A DNA stretch of 54,849 bases from Desulfobacterales bacterium (GTDB taxonomy: Bacteria; Desulfobacterota; Desulfobacteria; Desulfobacterales; SpSt-501): assembly GCA_025454255.1 (NCBI GenBank), contig JALOOU010000012.1, forward strand, positions 1 to 54,849. Reading direction: 5' to 3'. Numbering within the stretch: the first letter of the stretch is position 1; each line of letters begins with the position of its first letter. Shown here piece by piece: positions 1-8,784 of this stretch. The notes under the pieces are model-generated. The model searched no databases and had not been told where the DNA came from. It saw only the letters and a list, made by a program, of their open reading frames with translations. Made by a program: the position numbers and the translations under genes.

Positions 1-556
1 AGAGGTGCCGCAGGCTGTCGATCAGCGAAAACTCCTTGCCCAGCGTGTGCATGCCGCCGCTCGGCAGCCAGCGCAGCCAGATGCTGAAAATGATGATCAA
101 AAGCAGCCCGGAGTAGAACACCGGCATGGACCGGCCGACATAGGCGAGGGTCGTGGTGATGTGGTCGAAAACCGAGTACTGCCGGGTGGCCGAGAGGATG
201 CCCGCCGGGATGGCGATGACCAGCGCCACGATCAGGGAGATCCCGGTCAGATAGATCGTGTTGGGCAGCCGGTCCCATATTTCGACCAGGACCGGCCGCT
301 TGGTGGAGAAGGAGTAGCCCCAGTCCCCCCGGACGAAGTTCTTGAGCCAGGCCCCGTACTGCACGTGGATCGGGCGGTCCAGGCCCATCTCCTGCCGCAG
401 CCGCTCGATGTCCTTCTGGGAAATCTCGGGATTGTTCTCGTAGGCCGCCAGGGGCCCCCCCGGCAATAGCTGCATGAGGAAGAAGGTGGCGAAGGTGATG
501 ATGAGCAGCACCGGGACCACCGACAGCAGGCGGCGCAGGATGAAGGTGTATTTCAT
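1..556 (-). CDS. Peptide/nickel ABC transporter permease (DppB/OppB type), partial
   Basis: Inner-membrane permease subunit of a family 5 peptide importer. The protein opens with MKYTFILRRLL, then a hydrophobic segment at about residues 8-29 and the periplasmic region typical of DppB, with GLDRP and GDWGYSF motifs. The second membrane segment follows at about residue 100. About 185 codons are visible; the C-terminal half, with the EAA loop that contacts the ATPase, lies beyond the left edge. It follows the substrate-binding gene on the same strand with a 70-base gap, so the two probably share a transcript. The start at 556 is the one that gives the usual N-terminus. Confidence 0.85.
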   Translation of the reverse strand, partial: MKYTFILRRLLSVVPVLLIITFATFFLMQLLPGGPLAAYENNPEISQKDIERLRQEMGLDRPIHVQYGAWLKNFVRGDWGYSFSTKRPVLVEIWDRLPNTIYLTGISLIVALVIAIPAGILSATRQYSVFDHITTTLAYVGRSMPVFYSGLLLIIIFSIWLRWLPSGGMHTLGKEFSLIDSLRHL

Positions 557-626
557 GCGGAAACCGTGAGCCGGCAGGCGGCGCCCCATGCCGAGGGCGC
601 CGCCCGGTTCAAGCGCAAGACGACGA

Positions 627-2174
627 CTACTTCTTGTCCCAGTCGGCGATGTTCCAGGTTTCGACGGCATCGATGATGCCGTTGCCGTTGGGGATCCAGC
701 CCGTCACACTGCTGCGGAAGCCGTGCACGGTCAGCCGCTGATAGAGATAGATGTGGGGCACGATCTCATAGATCCGCTTCTGGGCCATGCGATAGGCGTT
801 GGCGCGCTCGGCCATGCCGATGGACTTGCCGCCGGCGTCGATCCATTTGTCCAGCTCGGCGTCGCGGTGGCGGGTGTAGTTGTAGCCGCTGCCGCCGTTG
901 GCCTCGGTCGGGATGTTCTAGCCGAAGAGGACCGAGGAGGGGACGTTTTCGATGAAGAACTCGACGCCGATGCGCTTCATCTGGTCGACCAGCACCTGCT
1001 GCACCATCTCGCGCAGCTTGTTGCCGGTGGTGGTGGTGATCTTCAGCCGCAGCCGCTTGCCCTCCTTCTGGCGGATGCCGTCCGCGCCTGCCTTCCAGCC
1101 GGCATCGTCGAGGAGCTTCTTGGCCTTTTCGGGGTCGTAGGCCACCGGCTTGATGTCGGGGTTGGCGGCCCAGCCGAGGGGGATCTCGGTCGTGCCCGGC
1201 TTGGCCTTGCCGAAGAGCAGCTTGTCGACGATCGCCTTGCGGTCGATGCCGCAGTCGAGGGCCTGGCGCACCTTCGCATCGCCCAGAATCGGGTGCGGGT
1301 AGTCCGGGTTGCCGTTGTTGGGCGGTGTGGGGATGCTGTGGTTGAGGATCAGCCGCTCGGAGGTGAGCGAGTTGGAGAGGCACAGGGCCAGGTTCGGGTT
1401 GTTCTCCATCATCGGGATCTGGGCTTCGATCAGGTCCCACACCCCGTCGATGTCGCCCGCCTGCAGCTGGGCGATGCCGACCTCGCGGCTGGGGATGAAT
1501 TTGAAGAAGAGTTTGTCGATTTTTACTTTGCTCGCGTCGCGGTAGTGGGGGTTCTTGGCCATGGCGATATAGTTGCCCGAGGCCCACTCGGTCACCATGA
1601 AAGGCCCGGTGCCGACCGGCTTGCGGTTGTAGGGGGCGTCGTTCATGTTGTCCAGGCCGCCCAGGACGTGCTTGGGCAGCACCGGGGCGAAGCGGGTCAG
1701 ATAGGGCGCGTAGAACTCCTTGTACTTGACGACCGCCGTGTGCTCATCCGGGGTCTCCACCGCCTGGATCAGATCGTAGCCCGACTTGCTCTTCACCAGG
1801 TTCTTCGGGTTGACGATCGCCTCCCAGGTGAACTTGACGTCGGCTGAAGTGAAGGGGGCCCCGTCGCTCCACTTGACCCCCTTGCGCAGCTTGTAGGTGA
1901 TGGTCAGGCCGTCCTTGGAGACCCCGCCGTTCTCGACCGTGGGGATCTCAGCGGCAAGCACTGGAAAATACTCGCCCTTTTCGTTGACGTCGATCAGATA
2001 TTCCGCGAAGGGCTTGTGAACGTAGGTGATGACGGTTTGAACGCCGATGTAGGTGTTGAGGGTTTCGGGTTCCTGGTAGACGCCGAGCGTGATGGTCTTT
2101 TCGGCCCCGGCAACGGGGCTCACGCCGAGGGCGATGAGGGTGAAAATCAGCAGTGCGCAGCCTTTTCGGATCAT
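627..2174 (-). pseudogene. Peptide ABC transporter substrate-binding protein (family 5), broken by an in-frame amber codon
   Basis: Periplasmic solute-binding protein of a peptide/nickel importer. It has a Sec signal peptide (about residues 1-24) and a normal SBP_bac_5 N-terminal and central fold, with motifs such as GVKWSDG and VGTGPF. The start has a strong AGGAGGTG ribosome site. The reading frame stops at a TAG at 918-920 after SSVLFG, then resumes in the same frame with NIPTEANGGSGYNYTR and runs to 627. In family members roughly 25-30 residues normally sit between these two blocks, so the gene appears to have lost a segment as well as gained a stop. TAG is used as an ordinary stop by neighbouring genes, so recoding is unlikely. 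An 8-base inverted repeat (902-909 and 929-936) flanks the break. Confidence 0.7.
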
Positions 2175-2239
2175 AAAACACCTCCTATGGCAGTTGAATG
2201 CGGATGGGGGTTTTGAGAATCCCGACTGAAACCGCGCAT
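2171..2239 (-). CDS. Possible 22-codon leader ORF ahead of the substrate-binding gene
   Basis: A short frame, MRGFSRDSQNPHPHSTAIGGVL, begins directly behind an AGGAGGTG sequence. Its TGA overlaps the ATG of the substrate-binding gene as ATGA. The ribosome site is only about 2 bases from the ATG, closer than normal, so translation is doubtful. It may be a coupling leader or chance. Confidence 0.2.
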   Translation of the reverse strand: MRGFSRDSQNPHPHSTAIGGVL

Positions 2240-2442
2240 CACCTCCTTTCCGAAACGGCCCCAGTTAAAAACAGAATTCGGAACCTGAGTCAAGCGCCAA
2301 ATAGGGGCGGCCGGGCGGAGCGCACTTTAAAGCGAGCGGTTCTGTGGCCGGCGTCTTGACAGGGCCAATGAATAAGGATAGTCGGCGTATGGTTGCGACA
2401 TCCGTATCGGCCCGGATATCCGCAGGCCCGGGGGACCCATTG

Positions 2443-3429
2443 ATGCACAATGCCCAAGACCTGCTGCTGGACGTCAACGGTCTGAAAACGCACTTTTTCT
2501 CCGAAGACGGCGTTTCGCCGGCCGTCGACGGGGTTGATTTCCATGTGCACCGGGGGGAGACCCTGGGCGTGGTGGGCGAGTCCGGCTGCGGCAAGAGCGT
2601 GACGGCGCTCTCCATCATGCGGCTCATCCCGAACCCGCCCGGCCGGATCGTCGCGGGCCGCATCCTCTTCGAGGGGCGAAACCTCCTGGAGCTCTCCGCC
2701 GATGCGATGCGCAAAGTCCGGGGCAACCGCATCTCGATGATATTTCAGGAGCCGATGACCTCCCTGAACCCCGTCTATTCGATCGGCGACCAGATCTCCG
2801 AGGCCCTCAAGCTCCACCAGCGCCTCTCCGCCCAGGAGGCGCTCGCCCGCGCCCTGGAAATGCTCAAACGGGTGGGCATCCCCGCGCCGGAGCGCCGCGC
2901 GCGCGAATACCCGCATCAGCTCTCCGGCGGGATGCGCCAGCGGGCCATGATCGCCATGGCCCTCTCCTGCAACCCGGGCCTGCTCATCGCCGATGAGCCG
3001 ACCACCGCCTTGGACGTCACCATTCAGGCTCAAATCCTCGACCTGATGGGGGACCTCAAAGCCGAGCTGGAGACGGCGATCATTCTGATCACCCACGATT
3101 TGGGGGTTATTGCGGAAAGTTCCGCCCGGGTGGTGGTAATGTATGCCGGCAAAGTGGTCGAAGAGGCGGGGGTGATCCCCATATTCGAAAGCCCTCTGCA
3201 CCCGTACACCGCCGGGCTGCTGGAGTCGATTCCCCGGATCGATCAGCGCAAGCCGCAAAAAGGGCGGCTCAAGGAGATCAAAGGCGTGGTTCCCATCCCG
3301 TCCCTTCTGCCCTCCGGATGCGCGTTTCACCCGCGCTGCCCGCAGGCGATGAAACCATGTGCGCACGAGACCCCCGAGCTTAAGGCCGTGGCCGAGGGGC
3401 ATAAGGTGCGCTGCTGGCTGCACGCGTAG
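2443..3429 (+). CDS. Peptide ABC transporter ATP-binding protein (OppD/DppD type)
   Basis: Cytoplasmic ATPase that drives peptide import. It shows the Walker A motif GESGCGKS, the Q-loop region MIFQEP, the signature LSGGMRQR, Walker [13 protein letters not shown] and the H-loop ITHDLG. The C-terminal oligo_HPY tail has the cysteine pattern CAFHPRC, which in some relatives binds an iron-sulfur cluster. ATG 2443 gives 328 residues, the usual length; the frame is open upstream to 2344, but that extension does not look like the family. A GGGGGA sequence lies 8 bases before the ATG. It is divergent from the substrate-binding gene and heads a set with the second ATPase and an M20 peptidase. Confidence 0.9.
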   Translation: MHNAQDLLLDVNGLKTHFFSEDGVSPAVDGVDFHVHRGETLGVVGESGCGKSVTALSIMRLIPNPPGRIVAGRILFEGRNLLELSADAMRKVRGNRISMIFQEPMTSLNPVYSIGDQISEALKLHQRLSAQEALARALEMLKRVGIPAPERRAREYPHQLSGGMRQRAMIAMALSCNPGLLIADEPTTALDVTIQAQILDLMGDLKAELETAIILITHDLGVIAESSARVVVMYAGKVVEEAGVIPIFESPLHPYTAGLLESIPRIDQRKPQKGRLKEIKGVVPIPSLLPSGCAFHPRCPQAMKPCAHETPELKAVAEGHKVRCWLHA

Positions 3430-3457
3430 GTCTTCACTTGCAGAACAGGCGAAACTT

Positions 3458-3601
3458 ATCAAGGGTCTCGAAATTGTCAGGACATTGCCTAAAAATCCCT
3501 CCTAAGCCCCCTTTGCCAAAGGGAGGGATCGCCCCTCTTCGACAAAGAGGGGCCAGGGGAGATTTTGGGAACGATGTCAATTCAATTTCGAGACGATTGA
3601 T
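3458..3601 (+). repeat. Long imperfect palindrome with 19-base terminal inverted repeats and two internal hairpins
   Basis: The ends 3458-3476 and 3583-3601 are inverted copies of ATCAANNGTCTCGAAATTG, matching at 17 of 19 positions. Similarity continues inward (GACATTG against GACATCG, then AAAATC). The core holds CCCTTTGCCAAAGGG and CCCCTCTTCGACAAAGAGGGG hairpins. Elements with the CCCTTTGCCAAAGGG core are scattered in many deltaproteobacterial genomes and produce spurious PPLPKGG peptides. It could act as a mobile REP or MITE-like element, or as a transcript-stabilising or terminating hairpin between the two ATPase genes. Confidence 0.7.
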
Positions 3602-3759
3602 CGCAGCAGGCGCATACCAGGTTCAACGGTACCCGGCCGGGAAAGCTCGAAAACCAGTTCAACCGCTGAGCCGCTGAACCGGGAGCCCTTCAACCCCCAA
3701 GGCAGAAGCGCCGCACCCCCAAAAATGAATGGTTCGGAAAAAACCAGACGAGACCGCCC

Positions 3760-4767
3760 ATGAGCCAACCGTTGCTCGAAGTCAACCGCTTGAAAAAACA
3801 TTTCCCCATCAAAGGCGGGTTTCTCCAGCGGGCCGTCGGGCATGTGCACGCGGTGGACGGGGTGAGCTTCCACCTCGACCCGGGCGAGACCATCGGGCTG
3901 GTGGGGGAGAGCGGCTGCGGCAAATCGACCACCGGAAGGCTGATATTGCGTCTCATCAAACCCACCAGCGGCGAGATCCGTTTCAACGGCCAACAGATCA
4001 GCCGCCTCGACCGCCGCCGGATGAAGGCCGTGCGCCGCGACATGCAGCTGATTTTCCAGGACCCGTTCGCATCGCTCAACCCCCGGCTGACCGTCGGCGG
4101 CATCGTGGCCGAAGCGTTCAAGATCCACGGCGTGGCCTCCGGGGCGGAAATCGAGGACCGTACGGCGGACCTGCTGAAACGGGTCGGCCTCCACACCGAG
4201 CACCTGCGCCGGTACCCGCATGAATTCAGCGGCGGCCAGCGCCAGAGGATCGGCATTGCGCGCGCCCTGGCCCTCAACCCCAAGCTGATCATCGCCGACG
4301 AACCGGTTTCGGCGTTGGATGTCTCCATCCAAGCCCAGGTCATCAACCTGCTGCAGGACCTCAAGGGCGAATTCCAGCTCTCCTACATCATCATCGCCCA
4401 CGACCTGAGCGTGGTCGAATACATGAGCGACCGGGTGGCGGTGATGTACCTGGGCAAGATCGTGGAGATGGCCCCGGGCGCAGCGCTCTACAGCCACCCC
4501 AGGCACCCCTACACCGAGGCGCTGCTCTCGGCCATCCCCATCCCGAACCCGCGCCTCGAAAAAAAACGCCGCATTCTGCAGGGCGACGTCCCCAGCCCCA
4601 TCAACCCGCCCCCGGGGTGCCGGTTTCACACCCGCTGCAGTTATCGTCGTTCCGACTGCGAACGGTTCGAGCCCGAGTTGATAGACATCGGCGGCGGTCA
4701 TCACGCGGCCTGCCCGGTGAGGGCCGGCGGGAGTTTCCTGGAAGAGGCCTCGGCGGCGTCCGCCTGA
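3760..4767 (+). CDS. Peptide ABC transporter ATP-binding protein (OppF/DppF type)
   Basis: Second ATPase of the peptide importer, the usual partner of the OppD-type subunit. It is 335 residues long with Walker [10 protein letters not shown]-loop LIFQDPF, signature FSGGQRQR, Walker [13 protein letters not shown] and H-loop IAHDLS. The C-terminal oligo_HPY tail carries CRFHTRC. The start at 3760 gives the standard N-terminus [15 protein letters not shown]. It is separated from the first ATPase by 330 bases that contain the palindrome, which is unusual for such a tight gene pair. The M20 peptidase follows after about 30 bases. Confidence 0.92.
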   Translation: MSQPLLEVNRLKKHFPIKGGFLQRAVGHVHAVDGVSFHLDPGETIGLVGESGCGKSTTGRLILRLIKPTSGEIRFNGQQISRLDRRRMKAVRRDMQLIFQDPFASLNPRLTVGGIVAEAFKIHGVASGAEIEDRTADLLKRVGLHTEHLRRYPHEFSGGQRQRIGIARALALNPKLIIADEPVSALDVSIQAQVINLLQDLKGEFQLSYIIIAHDLSVVEYMSDRVAVMYLGKIVEMAPGAALYSHPRHPYTEALLSAIPIPNPRLEKKRRILQGDVPSPINPPPGCRFHTRCSYRRSDCERFEPELIDIGGGHHAACPVRAGGSFLEEASAASA

Positions 4768-4796
4768 GGGCCTTGGCAGGGAGGAGCATCTACTGC

Positions 4797-5945
4797 ATGG
4801 CGCCAAACGACGATCGATTTTTGCACGACCTCGAGGCCATCGTCAATGTGGACAGCGGCAGCGGCCATGCGCCGGGGCTCTCGGCCGTGGCCGCGTTTTT
4901 TCAGCAGCGATTCGACCGCCTGGGGTGGCAAACCCGCCGCCTCGAGTTCGAGGCCGGTGCGGTTCCCTGCCTGGAGGCAACCAACCGCCGCGACCGCCCG
5001 ACGGAGGAGCGGTTCGATTTCCTCTTTCTCGGCCACATGGACACCGTCTTCCCTCAGGGGACGGCGGCCCGCCGGCCGTTCAGCATCCGCGACGGCCGGG
5101 CGTGGGGGCCCGGGGTGTGCGACATGAAGGGCGGCCTCGTGACCATGCTCCACGCGGCGGAAGCGGCCGAGCGGGCCGGCATCGCCGGCAAGCTCTCCCT
5201 GTGCATGGCCTTCAACAGCGACGAGGAGGTGGGTTCCAAAGGCTCGCGCCGCTGGTTCGAGGCCCTGGCGGCAAAAAGCAAACGCGTGCTGGTGTTCGAG
5301 CCCTGCCGGGCGACGGGCCATCGGGTCCTGCAGCGCAAGGGGGTCGCCGATTACGAACTGATGTGCCACGGCCGCGCGGCCCATGCCGGAGTCGAGCCCG
5401 ACAAGGGCGCCAACGCGATTCTCGAACTGGCCCATCAGGTGCTGGCGGCGAGCGGTTTCGCCAGACCCGCGGAGGGCACCACCGTCAACGTGACCACCAT
5501 CTCCGGCGGCACGGCCGGCAATGTGATCCCGGATTTCGCCAAGGCGGGCTTCGACGTGCGGGTGGCCACGGCGGCCGAGGCCCGGCGCATCTCAGAGTGC
5601 TTTCGCGCCATCGCCGCCGGCAACCGCGAGAACGGGGTGCGCGTGGAGGTACAAGGGGAGATCAACCGCATGCCCATGGTCCCCAGCGATGCGACGCTTA
5701 AGCTCTGGGAGCGGATCGCCGCCATCGGCTCAGCCCTGGGCCTGGAGATGAAGCTGATCAGCACCGGCGGGGGGTCCGACGGCAACTTCACGGCGGCCAT
5801 GGGAATCCCCACCATCGATGCCATGGGGCCCCAAGGCGGCCGCGCGCACAGCGAGGAGGAGTACCTGATCCTGGGGAGCGTAGCGCCCAATCTGCGATTG
5901 ATCGTCGAAATCCTGCGCGCGGCCGCTGAAAATCGGCTGCCCTGA
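4797..5945 (+). CDS. M20-family metallopeptidase (glutamate carboxypeptidase-like)
   Basis: Zinc-dependent exopeptidase, 382 residues. Metal and catalytic motifs are in the expected order: GHMDTVF (His80, Asp82), CDMKGG near 107, DEEVG near 141, and GRAHSEEE near 348. The dimerisation lid is the segment between the last two. ATG 4797 follows GGGAGGAG with good spacing; the longer open frame upstream overlaps the ATPase gene. There is no signal peptide, so it should act in the cytoplasm. Its position behind two peptide-importer ATPases suggests it cleaves imported peptides or acylated amino acids. The exact substrate cannot be told from sequence. Confidence 0.88.
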   Translation: MAPNDDRFLHDLEAIVNVDSGSGHAPGLSAVAAFFQQRFDRLGWQTRRLEFEAGAVPCLEATNRRDRPTEERFDFLFLGHMDTVFPQGTAARRPFSIRDGRAWGPGVCDMKGGLVTMLHAAEAAERAGIAGKLSLCMAFNSDEEVGSKGSRRWFEALAAKSKRVLVFEPCRATGHRVLQRKGVADYELMCHGRAAHAGVEPDKGANAILELAHQVLAASGFARPAEGTTVNVTTISGGTAGNVIPDFAKAGFDVRVATAAEARRISECFRAIAAGNRENGVRVEVQGEINRMPMVPSDATLKLWERIAAIGSALGLEMKLISTGGGSDGNFTAAMGIPTIDAMGPQGGRAHSEEEYLILGSVAPNLRLIVEILRAAAENRLP

Positions 5946-6041
5946 GCGGAGCGCGCGGATAGGCTTTTCTTCACCGCGATTTTCTGCTAAAGAAACGCGG
6001 ATACGAATGTCACGCAACCGCCTGTGAAAGGAGTGGAGTCC

Positions 6042-6527
6042 ATGCGCAACCGAGTCGTCTTCCTGAGTGTGCTGGTGTCGGGATTCGTCCTGCTGGGGGT
6101 GATGCAGGGTTTTTCCAGCCAGGCCAAAAACGGAGAATCCTGCTTCGGGGAGGAGACCTATCTGCTCTCAGCACCCGAAGGCGTCGAGGCCAAACGCTCT
6201 CCGGTCAAGTTCAAGCATTTTGCTCACTTCGACTTTGCCTGCGTCAAGTGCCACCACACGTTTGACGGCTCCGAGCCGCCCATGGGCTGCAGCGTTTCCG
6301 GCTGCCACGATCAAACCGAGGCCACCATCGAGCCCGGCAAATCCGATTCCTGGGACGACAACATGTACTTCAAGACCGCCTATCACAAAACCTGCTGGCT
6401 GGGCTGCCACAAGGAGGTCAGGGCGAAAACCTGGGAGCTGCGCCGAGCGGGCAAGGCAAGCAAGGCCCAACTCGCCAAAATGCCCCCGACCACCTGCGAC
6501 GGGTGCCATCTGCCGCAGGGGCGTTAG
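6042..6527 (+). CDS. Class III (cytochrome c3-like) tetrahaem cytochrome
   Basis: Exported c-type cytochrome of 161 residues with an N-terminal signal anchor (about residues 1-30). There are four haem-binding motifs: CVKCH (CX2CH), CSVSGCH (CX4CH), CWLGCH (CX3CH) and CDGCH (CX2CH). Extra histidines in FKHFAH, the CHH doublet and AYHK can serve as distal ligands. It would carry electrons in the periplasm, as cytochromes c3 do for hydrogenases and membrane redox complexes. The CX3CH spacing in the third motif is atypical. ATG 6042 is chosen because an AAAGGAG site lies before it; a GTG at 6024 would place that site inside the gene. Confidence 0.85.
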   Translation: MRNRVVFLSVLVSGFVLLGVMQGFSSQAKNGESCFGEETYLLSAPEGVEAKRSPVKFKHFAHFDFACVKCHHTFDGSEPPMGCSVSGCHDQTEATIEPGKSDSWDDNMYFKTAYHKTCWLGCHKEVRAKTWELRRAGKASKAQLAKMPPTTCDGCHLPQGR

Positions 6528-6570
6528 CGGCCCGAATAAGGAAGCCGGTCGGCGATTCGTTCCGACGCGC

Positions 6571-6656
6571 TAGAGCCGATGCGACAGCATCGGATCACGG
6601 TTGCGGGCAGGGCGGTACGCCCCGCCGTCACAGACAAGGGTATGCAACCGGCTCTA
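6571..6656. other. Structured intergenic element, three-way-junction fold
   Basis: Nested inverted repeats could fold into a three-way junction. The outer stem is TAGAGCC (6571-6577) with GGCTCTA (6650-6656). One arm is the hairpin at 6576-6593, CCGATGC with a GACA loop. The second arm is GGTTGC (6599-6604) with GCAACC (6644-6649), enclosing a GC-rich inner hairpin. It lies between two convergent genes and I do not recognise a known RNA family. It may be a repeat element, a small RNA or a terminator structure. Confidence 0.5.
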
Positions 6657-6662
6657 ACCTCA

Positions 6663-6688
6663 GCGGCCCGGGAGCACTCCCGGGCCGC
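6663..6688. terminator. 12-bp perfect GC hairpin between convergent genes
   Basis: GCGGCCCGGGAG pairs perfectly with CTCCCGGGCCGC around a two-base gap; a real loop would need the innermost pairs to open. There is no T-run. It sits between the cytochrome and thioesterase genes, which end towards each other, so it could block transcription from both sides. Confidence 0.4.
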
Positions 6689-6774
6689 ATTCGCCAGGGA
6701 CCGGCACTGCCGTCTGCGGCCGGCCGGCGCTGCGGCCATTCGGCTTGCGCCGCCCCGCGTGGACGCATTTCGAT

Positions 6775-7239
6775 CTATGCCACGGTGTAAGCCCCGGTAC
6801 CGACCGCGATCAGCTGCCGCTCGTCGTTGTGCAGTTCCATTCGGGTCACGGAGACCTTTTTGCCCGTGCGCAGGACATAGCCCGTGGCGATGAAATGCCT
6901 GCCGATCCCCGGCCTCAGGTAGTCCACCCGGAGGTCGATCGTACCGATCCGCGCAAATCGCTCGGCCATTGCCTGCAGCGGCTGGCCCTGGAGGCTCTTC
7001 AGCACGCTTAGGAAGGCGACCAGACCGCCCATGAAGTCCAGCGTGCTCGATATGACCCCACCGTGCAGCGAGCCGCGGATGAAATTGCCGATCAACTGCT
7101 CCTGCATGCTCAGGCGCACGGTCGGGTGGTCGAGATCCAGCGACTCGACCGTCAGCCCCAGGACCTGGTTGAAGGGGATCTTTTCGGTGACGTCATGGAC
7201 GACGCTCAAAATGTCGGCGAAGTCGTGCGGTTTGTTCAT
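6775..7239 (-). CDS. yigI: YigI-type acyl-CoA thioesterase (hotdog fold)
   Basis: Cytoplasmic hotdog thioesterase of the PaaI superfamily, 154 residues. Several blocks resemble E. coli YigI closely: IPFNQVLG near the start, SLHGGVI with the HGG active-site turn, RIGTIDLRVDYLRPG, and SVTRMELHND near the end. YigI hydrolyses medium- and long-chain acyl-CoA, so that is the likely activity here. The gene is convergent with the cytochrome gene and divergent from tryptophanase, with 123 bases between the start codons. The start at 7239 gives the family N-terminus; upstream GGGTGG is a weak ribosome site. Confidence 0.85.
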   Translation of the reverse strand: MNKPHDFADILSVVHDVTEKIPFNQVLGLTVESLDLDHPTVRLSMQEQLIGNFIRGSLHGGVISSTLDFMGGLVAFLSVLKSLQGQPLQAMAERFARIGTIDLRVDYLRPGIGRHFIATGYVLRTGKKVSVTRMELHNDERQLIAVGTGAYTVA

Positions 7240-7362
7240 CGCTGGGCCACCCTGTGCCGTGCGGTTGATCGGCGCTCAAAACTCCGGTTGCGTGCGTCTG
7301 CACCCGGCAGACTAACAGGTGCTTCCCATCAAAGTCAAACTTGCGCCGCATAGGGATACCCC

Positions 7363-8742
7363 ATGACGATCACGACCATCATCGAACCTTTCAAAATCAA
7401 GGCGGTCGAGCCCCTGCGGATGACAACCCGGCCGGAGCGCCAGGGCATTCTCGCGCAGGCGGGCTACAATCTCTTCGGCGTGCGCGCCGAGCACGTGCTC
7501 ATCGACCTGCTGACCGACAGCGGCACCTCGGCCATGAGCGCCGCACAGTGGGCCGGAATTCTCGACGGGGACGAGTCCTACGCCGGCGCCCGCAGCTTCT
7601 ACCGCTTCGAGCGGGTGGTGAAAGAGCTGACCGGCTTCAAGCACATCATCCCCACCCATCAGGGGCGAGCGGCCGAAAAGATCCTCTTCGCGATCGTGGG
7701 CGGCGCGGGCAAACTGATCCCCAGCAACAGCCATTTCGACACCACCCGGGCCAACATCGAGGTGAGCGGCGCCGAGGCCGTGGACCTGCCGGTCAAAGAG
7801 GCGCTGACGCCGTCGCTGGTCCAAGACTTCAAGGGCAACATGAACATCACCGGCTTGGAGCGCCTGCTCAAGCAGAAAGGCCGCGAGCAGGTCCCGCTGG
7901 TGATGATGACCGTCACCAACAACTCCTGCGCCGGACAGCCGGTCTCCATGGGCTGCATCCGCCGGGTGTCGGAGCTTTGCCGCTCCTACCGGATACCGTT
8001 CTTCATCGATGCCTGCCGCTTCGCTGAAAACGCCTGGTTCATCAAAACCCGCGAGCCGGGGTGCAAGGGCCGCTCCGTGAAACAGCTGGCCCAGGAGATG
8101 TTTTCCTATGCCGACGGCTGCACCATGAGCGGCAAGAAGGACGGGCTGGTCAACATCGGTGGGTTTCTGGCCGTCAACGACGACGATTTGGCCCAACAGG
8201 CGCGCAACATCCTGATCGTGACCGAGGGGTTCCCGACTTACGGCGGGCTGGCCGGCCGCGACCTGGAGGCATTTGCCCAGGGGCTTGAAGAGGTTTTAGA
8301 CGAGGACTACCTGCGGTACCGCATCCGCTCGGTTGCCTACGTGGTGGACAAACTCGACGCCATGGGGGTGCCGGTGTTCAAACCGGCCGGCGGGCATGCG
8401 GTCTACCTGGATGCCGCCGCTTTTCTGCCGCACATCCCGCCCCGCCATCTCCCCGGTCAGGCGCTGGCCTGCGCCCTGTACCTGGAGGGCGGGATCCGCG
8501 CCTGCGAGATCGGCAGCGTCATGTTCGGCAGGACGGACCCGGCGGGCGGGCAATTCCAGCCGGCGCCGATGGAGCTGGTGCGCCTTGCCATCCCACGCCG
8601 GGTCTACACCCAGAGCCACATGGACTATGTGGTCGAGTGCATCGGCGAGCTGTTTTCCCGGCGCGACGGCATTCGGGGAATGCGCATCGTCGCAGAGCCG
8701 CCGCTGCTGCGCCACTTCACGGCGGTCTTCGAACCCCTCTGA
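7363..8742 (+). CDS. tnaA: Tryptophanase (tryptophan indole-lyase)
   Basis: PLP enzyme that splits tryptophan to indole, pyruvate and ammonia; 459 residues. The PLP lysine is Lys259 in SGKKD. Tyrosine phenol-lyase is the close alternative. Here the residue matching Thr124 of that enzyme is aspartate (Asp126 in FDTT), and the residue matching its Arg381 is isoleucine (Ile383 in CEIGS). Both choices are those of tryptophanases. I see no TnaC-like Trp/Pro leader peptide in the 120 bases upstream and no neighbouring tryptophan permease, so control differs from E. coli. The start follows AGGGATACCCC. Confidence 0.9.
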   Translation: MTITTIIEPFKIKAVEPLRMTTRPERQGILAQAGYNLFGVRAEHVLIDLLTDSGTSAMSAAQWAGILDGDESYAGARSFYRFERVVKELTGFKHIIPTHQGRAAEKILFAIVGGAGKLIPSNSHFDTTRANIEVSGAEAVDLPVKEALTPSLVQDFKGNMNITGLERLLKQKGREQVPLVMMTVTNNSCAGQPVSMGCIRRVSELCRSYRIPFFIDACRFAENAWFIKTREPGCKGRSVKQLAQEMFSYADGCTMSGKKDGLVNIGGFLAVNDDDLAQQARNILIVTEGFPTYGGLAGRDLEAFAQGLEEVLDEDYLRYRIRSVAYVVDKLDAMGVPVFKPAGGHAVYLDAAAFLPHIPPRHLPGQALACALYLEGGIRACEIGSVMFGRTDPAGGQFQPAPMELVRLAIPRRVYTQSHMDYVVECIGELFSRRDGIRGMRIVAEPPLLRHFTAVFEPL

Positions 8743-8747
8743 CACGC

Positions 8748-8768
8748 GCCGGCGGCGGCTACGCCGGC
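8748..8768. terminator. Hairpin between convergent tnaA and the DsrE-like gene
   Basis: GCCGGCG (8748-8754) pairs perfectly with CGCCGGC (8762-8768) around a 7-base loop. It lies just beyond the tnaA stop and before the end of the opposing gene. No T-run follows, so factor-independent termination is uncertain. Confidence 0.35.
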
Positions 8769-8784
8769 CTCGTTTGGCGGGCTG

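Noticed and set aside
918..920. In-frame TAG in the substrate-binding gene read as pyrrolysine
   Set aside because: TAG is the normal stop of several genes here (for example the OppD-type ATPase, cytochrome and fchA genes), the protein family has no pyrrolysine, and residues appear to be missing at the junction.
588..1847. 419-codon plus-strand frame
   Set aside because: It is antisense to the substrate-binding gene and has the Val/Gly/Leu/Asp-rich composition of a shadow frame.
3438..3677. 79-codon frame containing PPLPKGG
   Set aside because: It is the translation of the intergenic palindrome; such peptides are a known artefact of this repeat type.
7240..7362. TnaC-like leader peptide before tryptophanase
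   Set aside because: No short frame with a critical Trp and Pro near a ribosome site is present in this gap.
7363..8742. Tyrosine phenol-lyase as the product
   Set aside because: The two residues that distinguish the enzymes, Asp126 and Ile383 here, are of the tryptophanase type.
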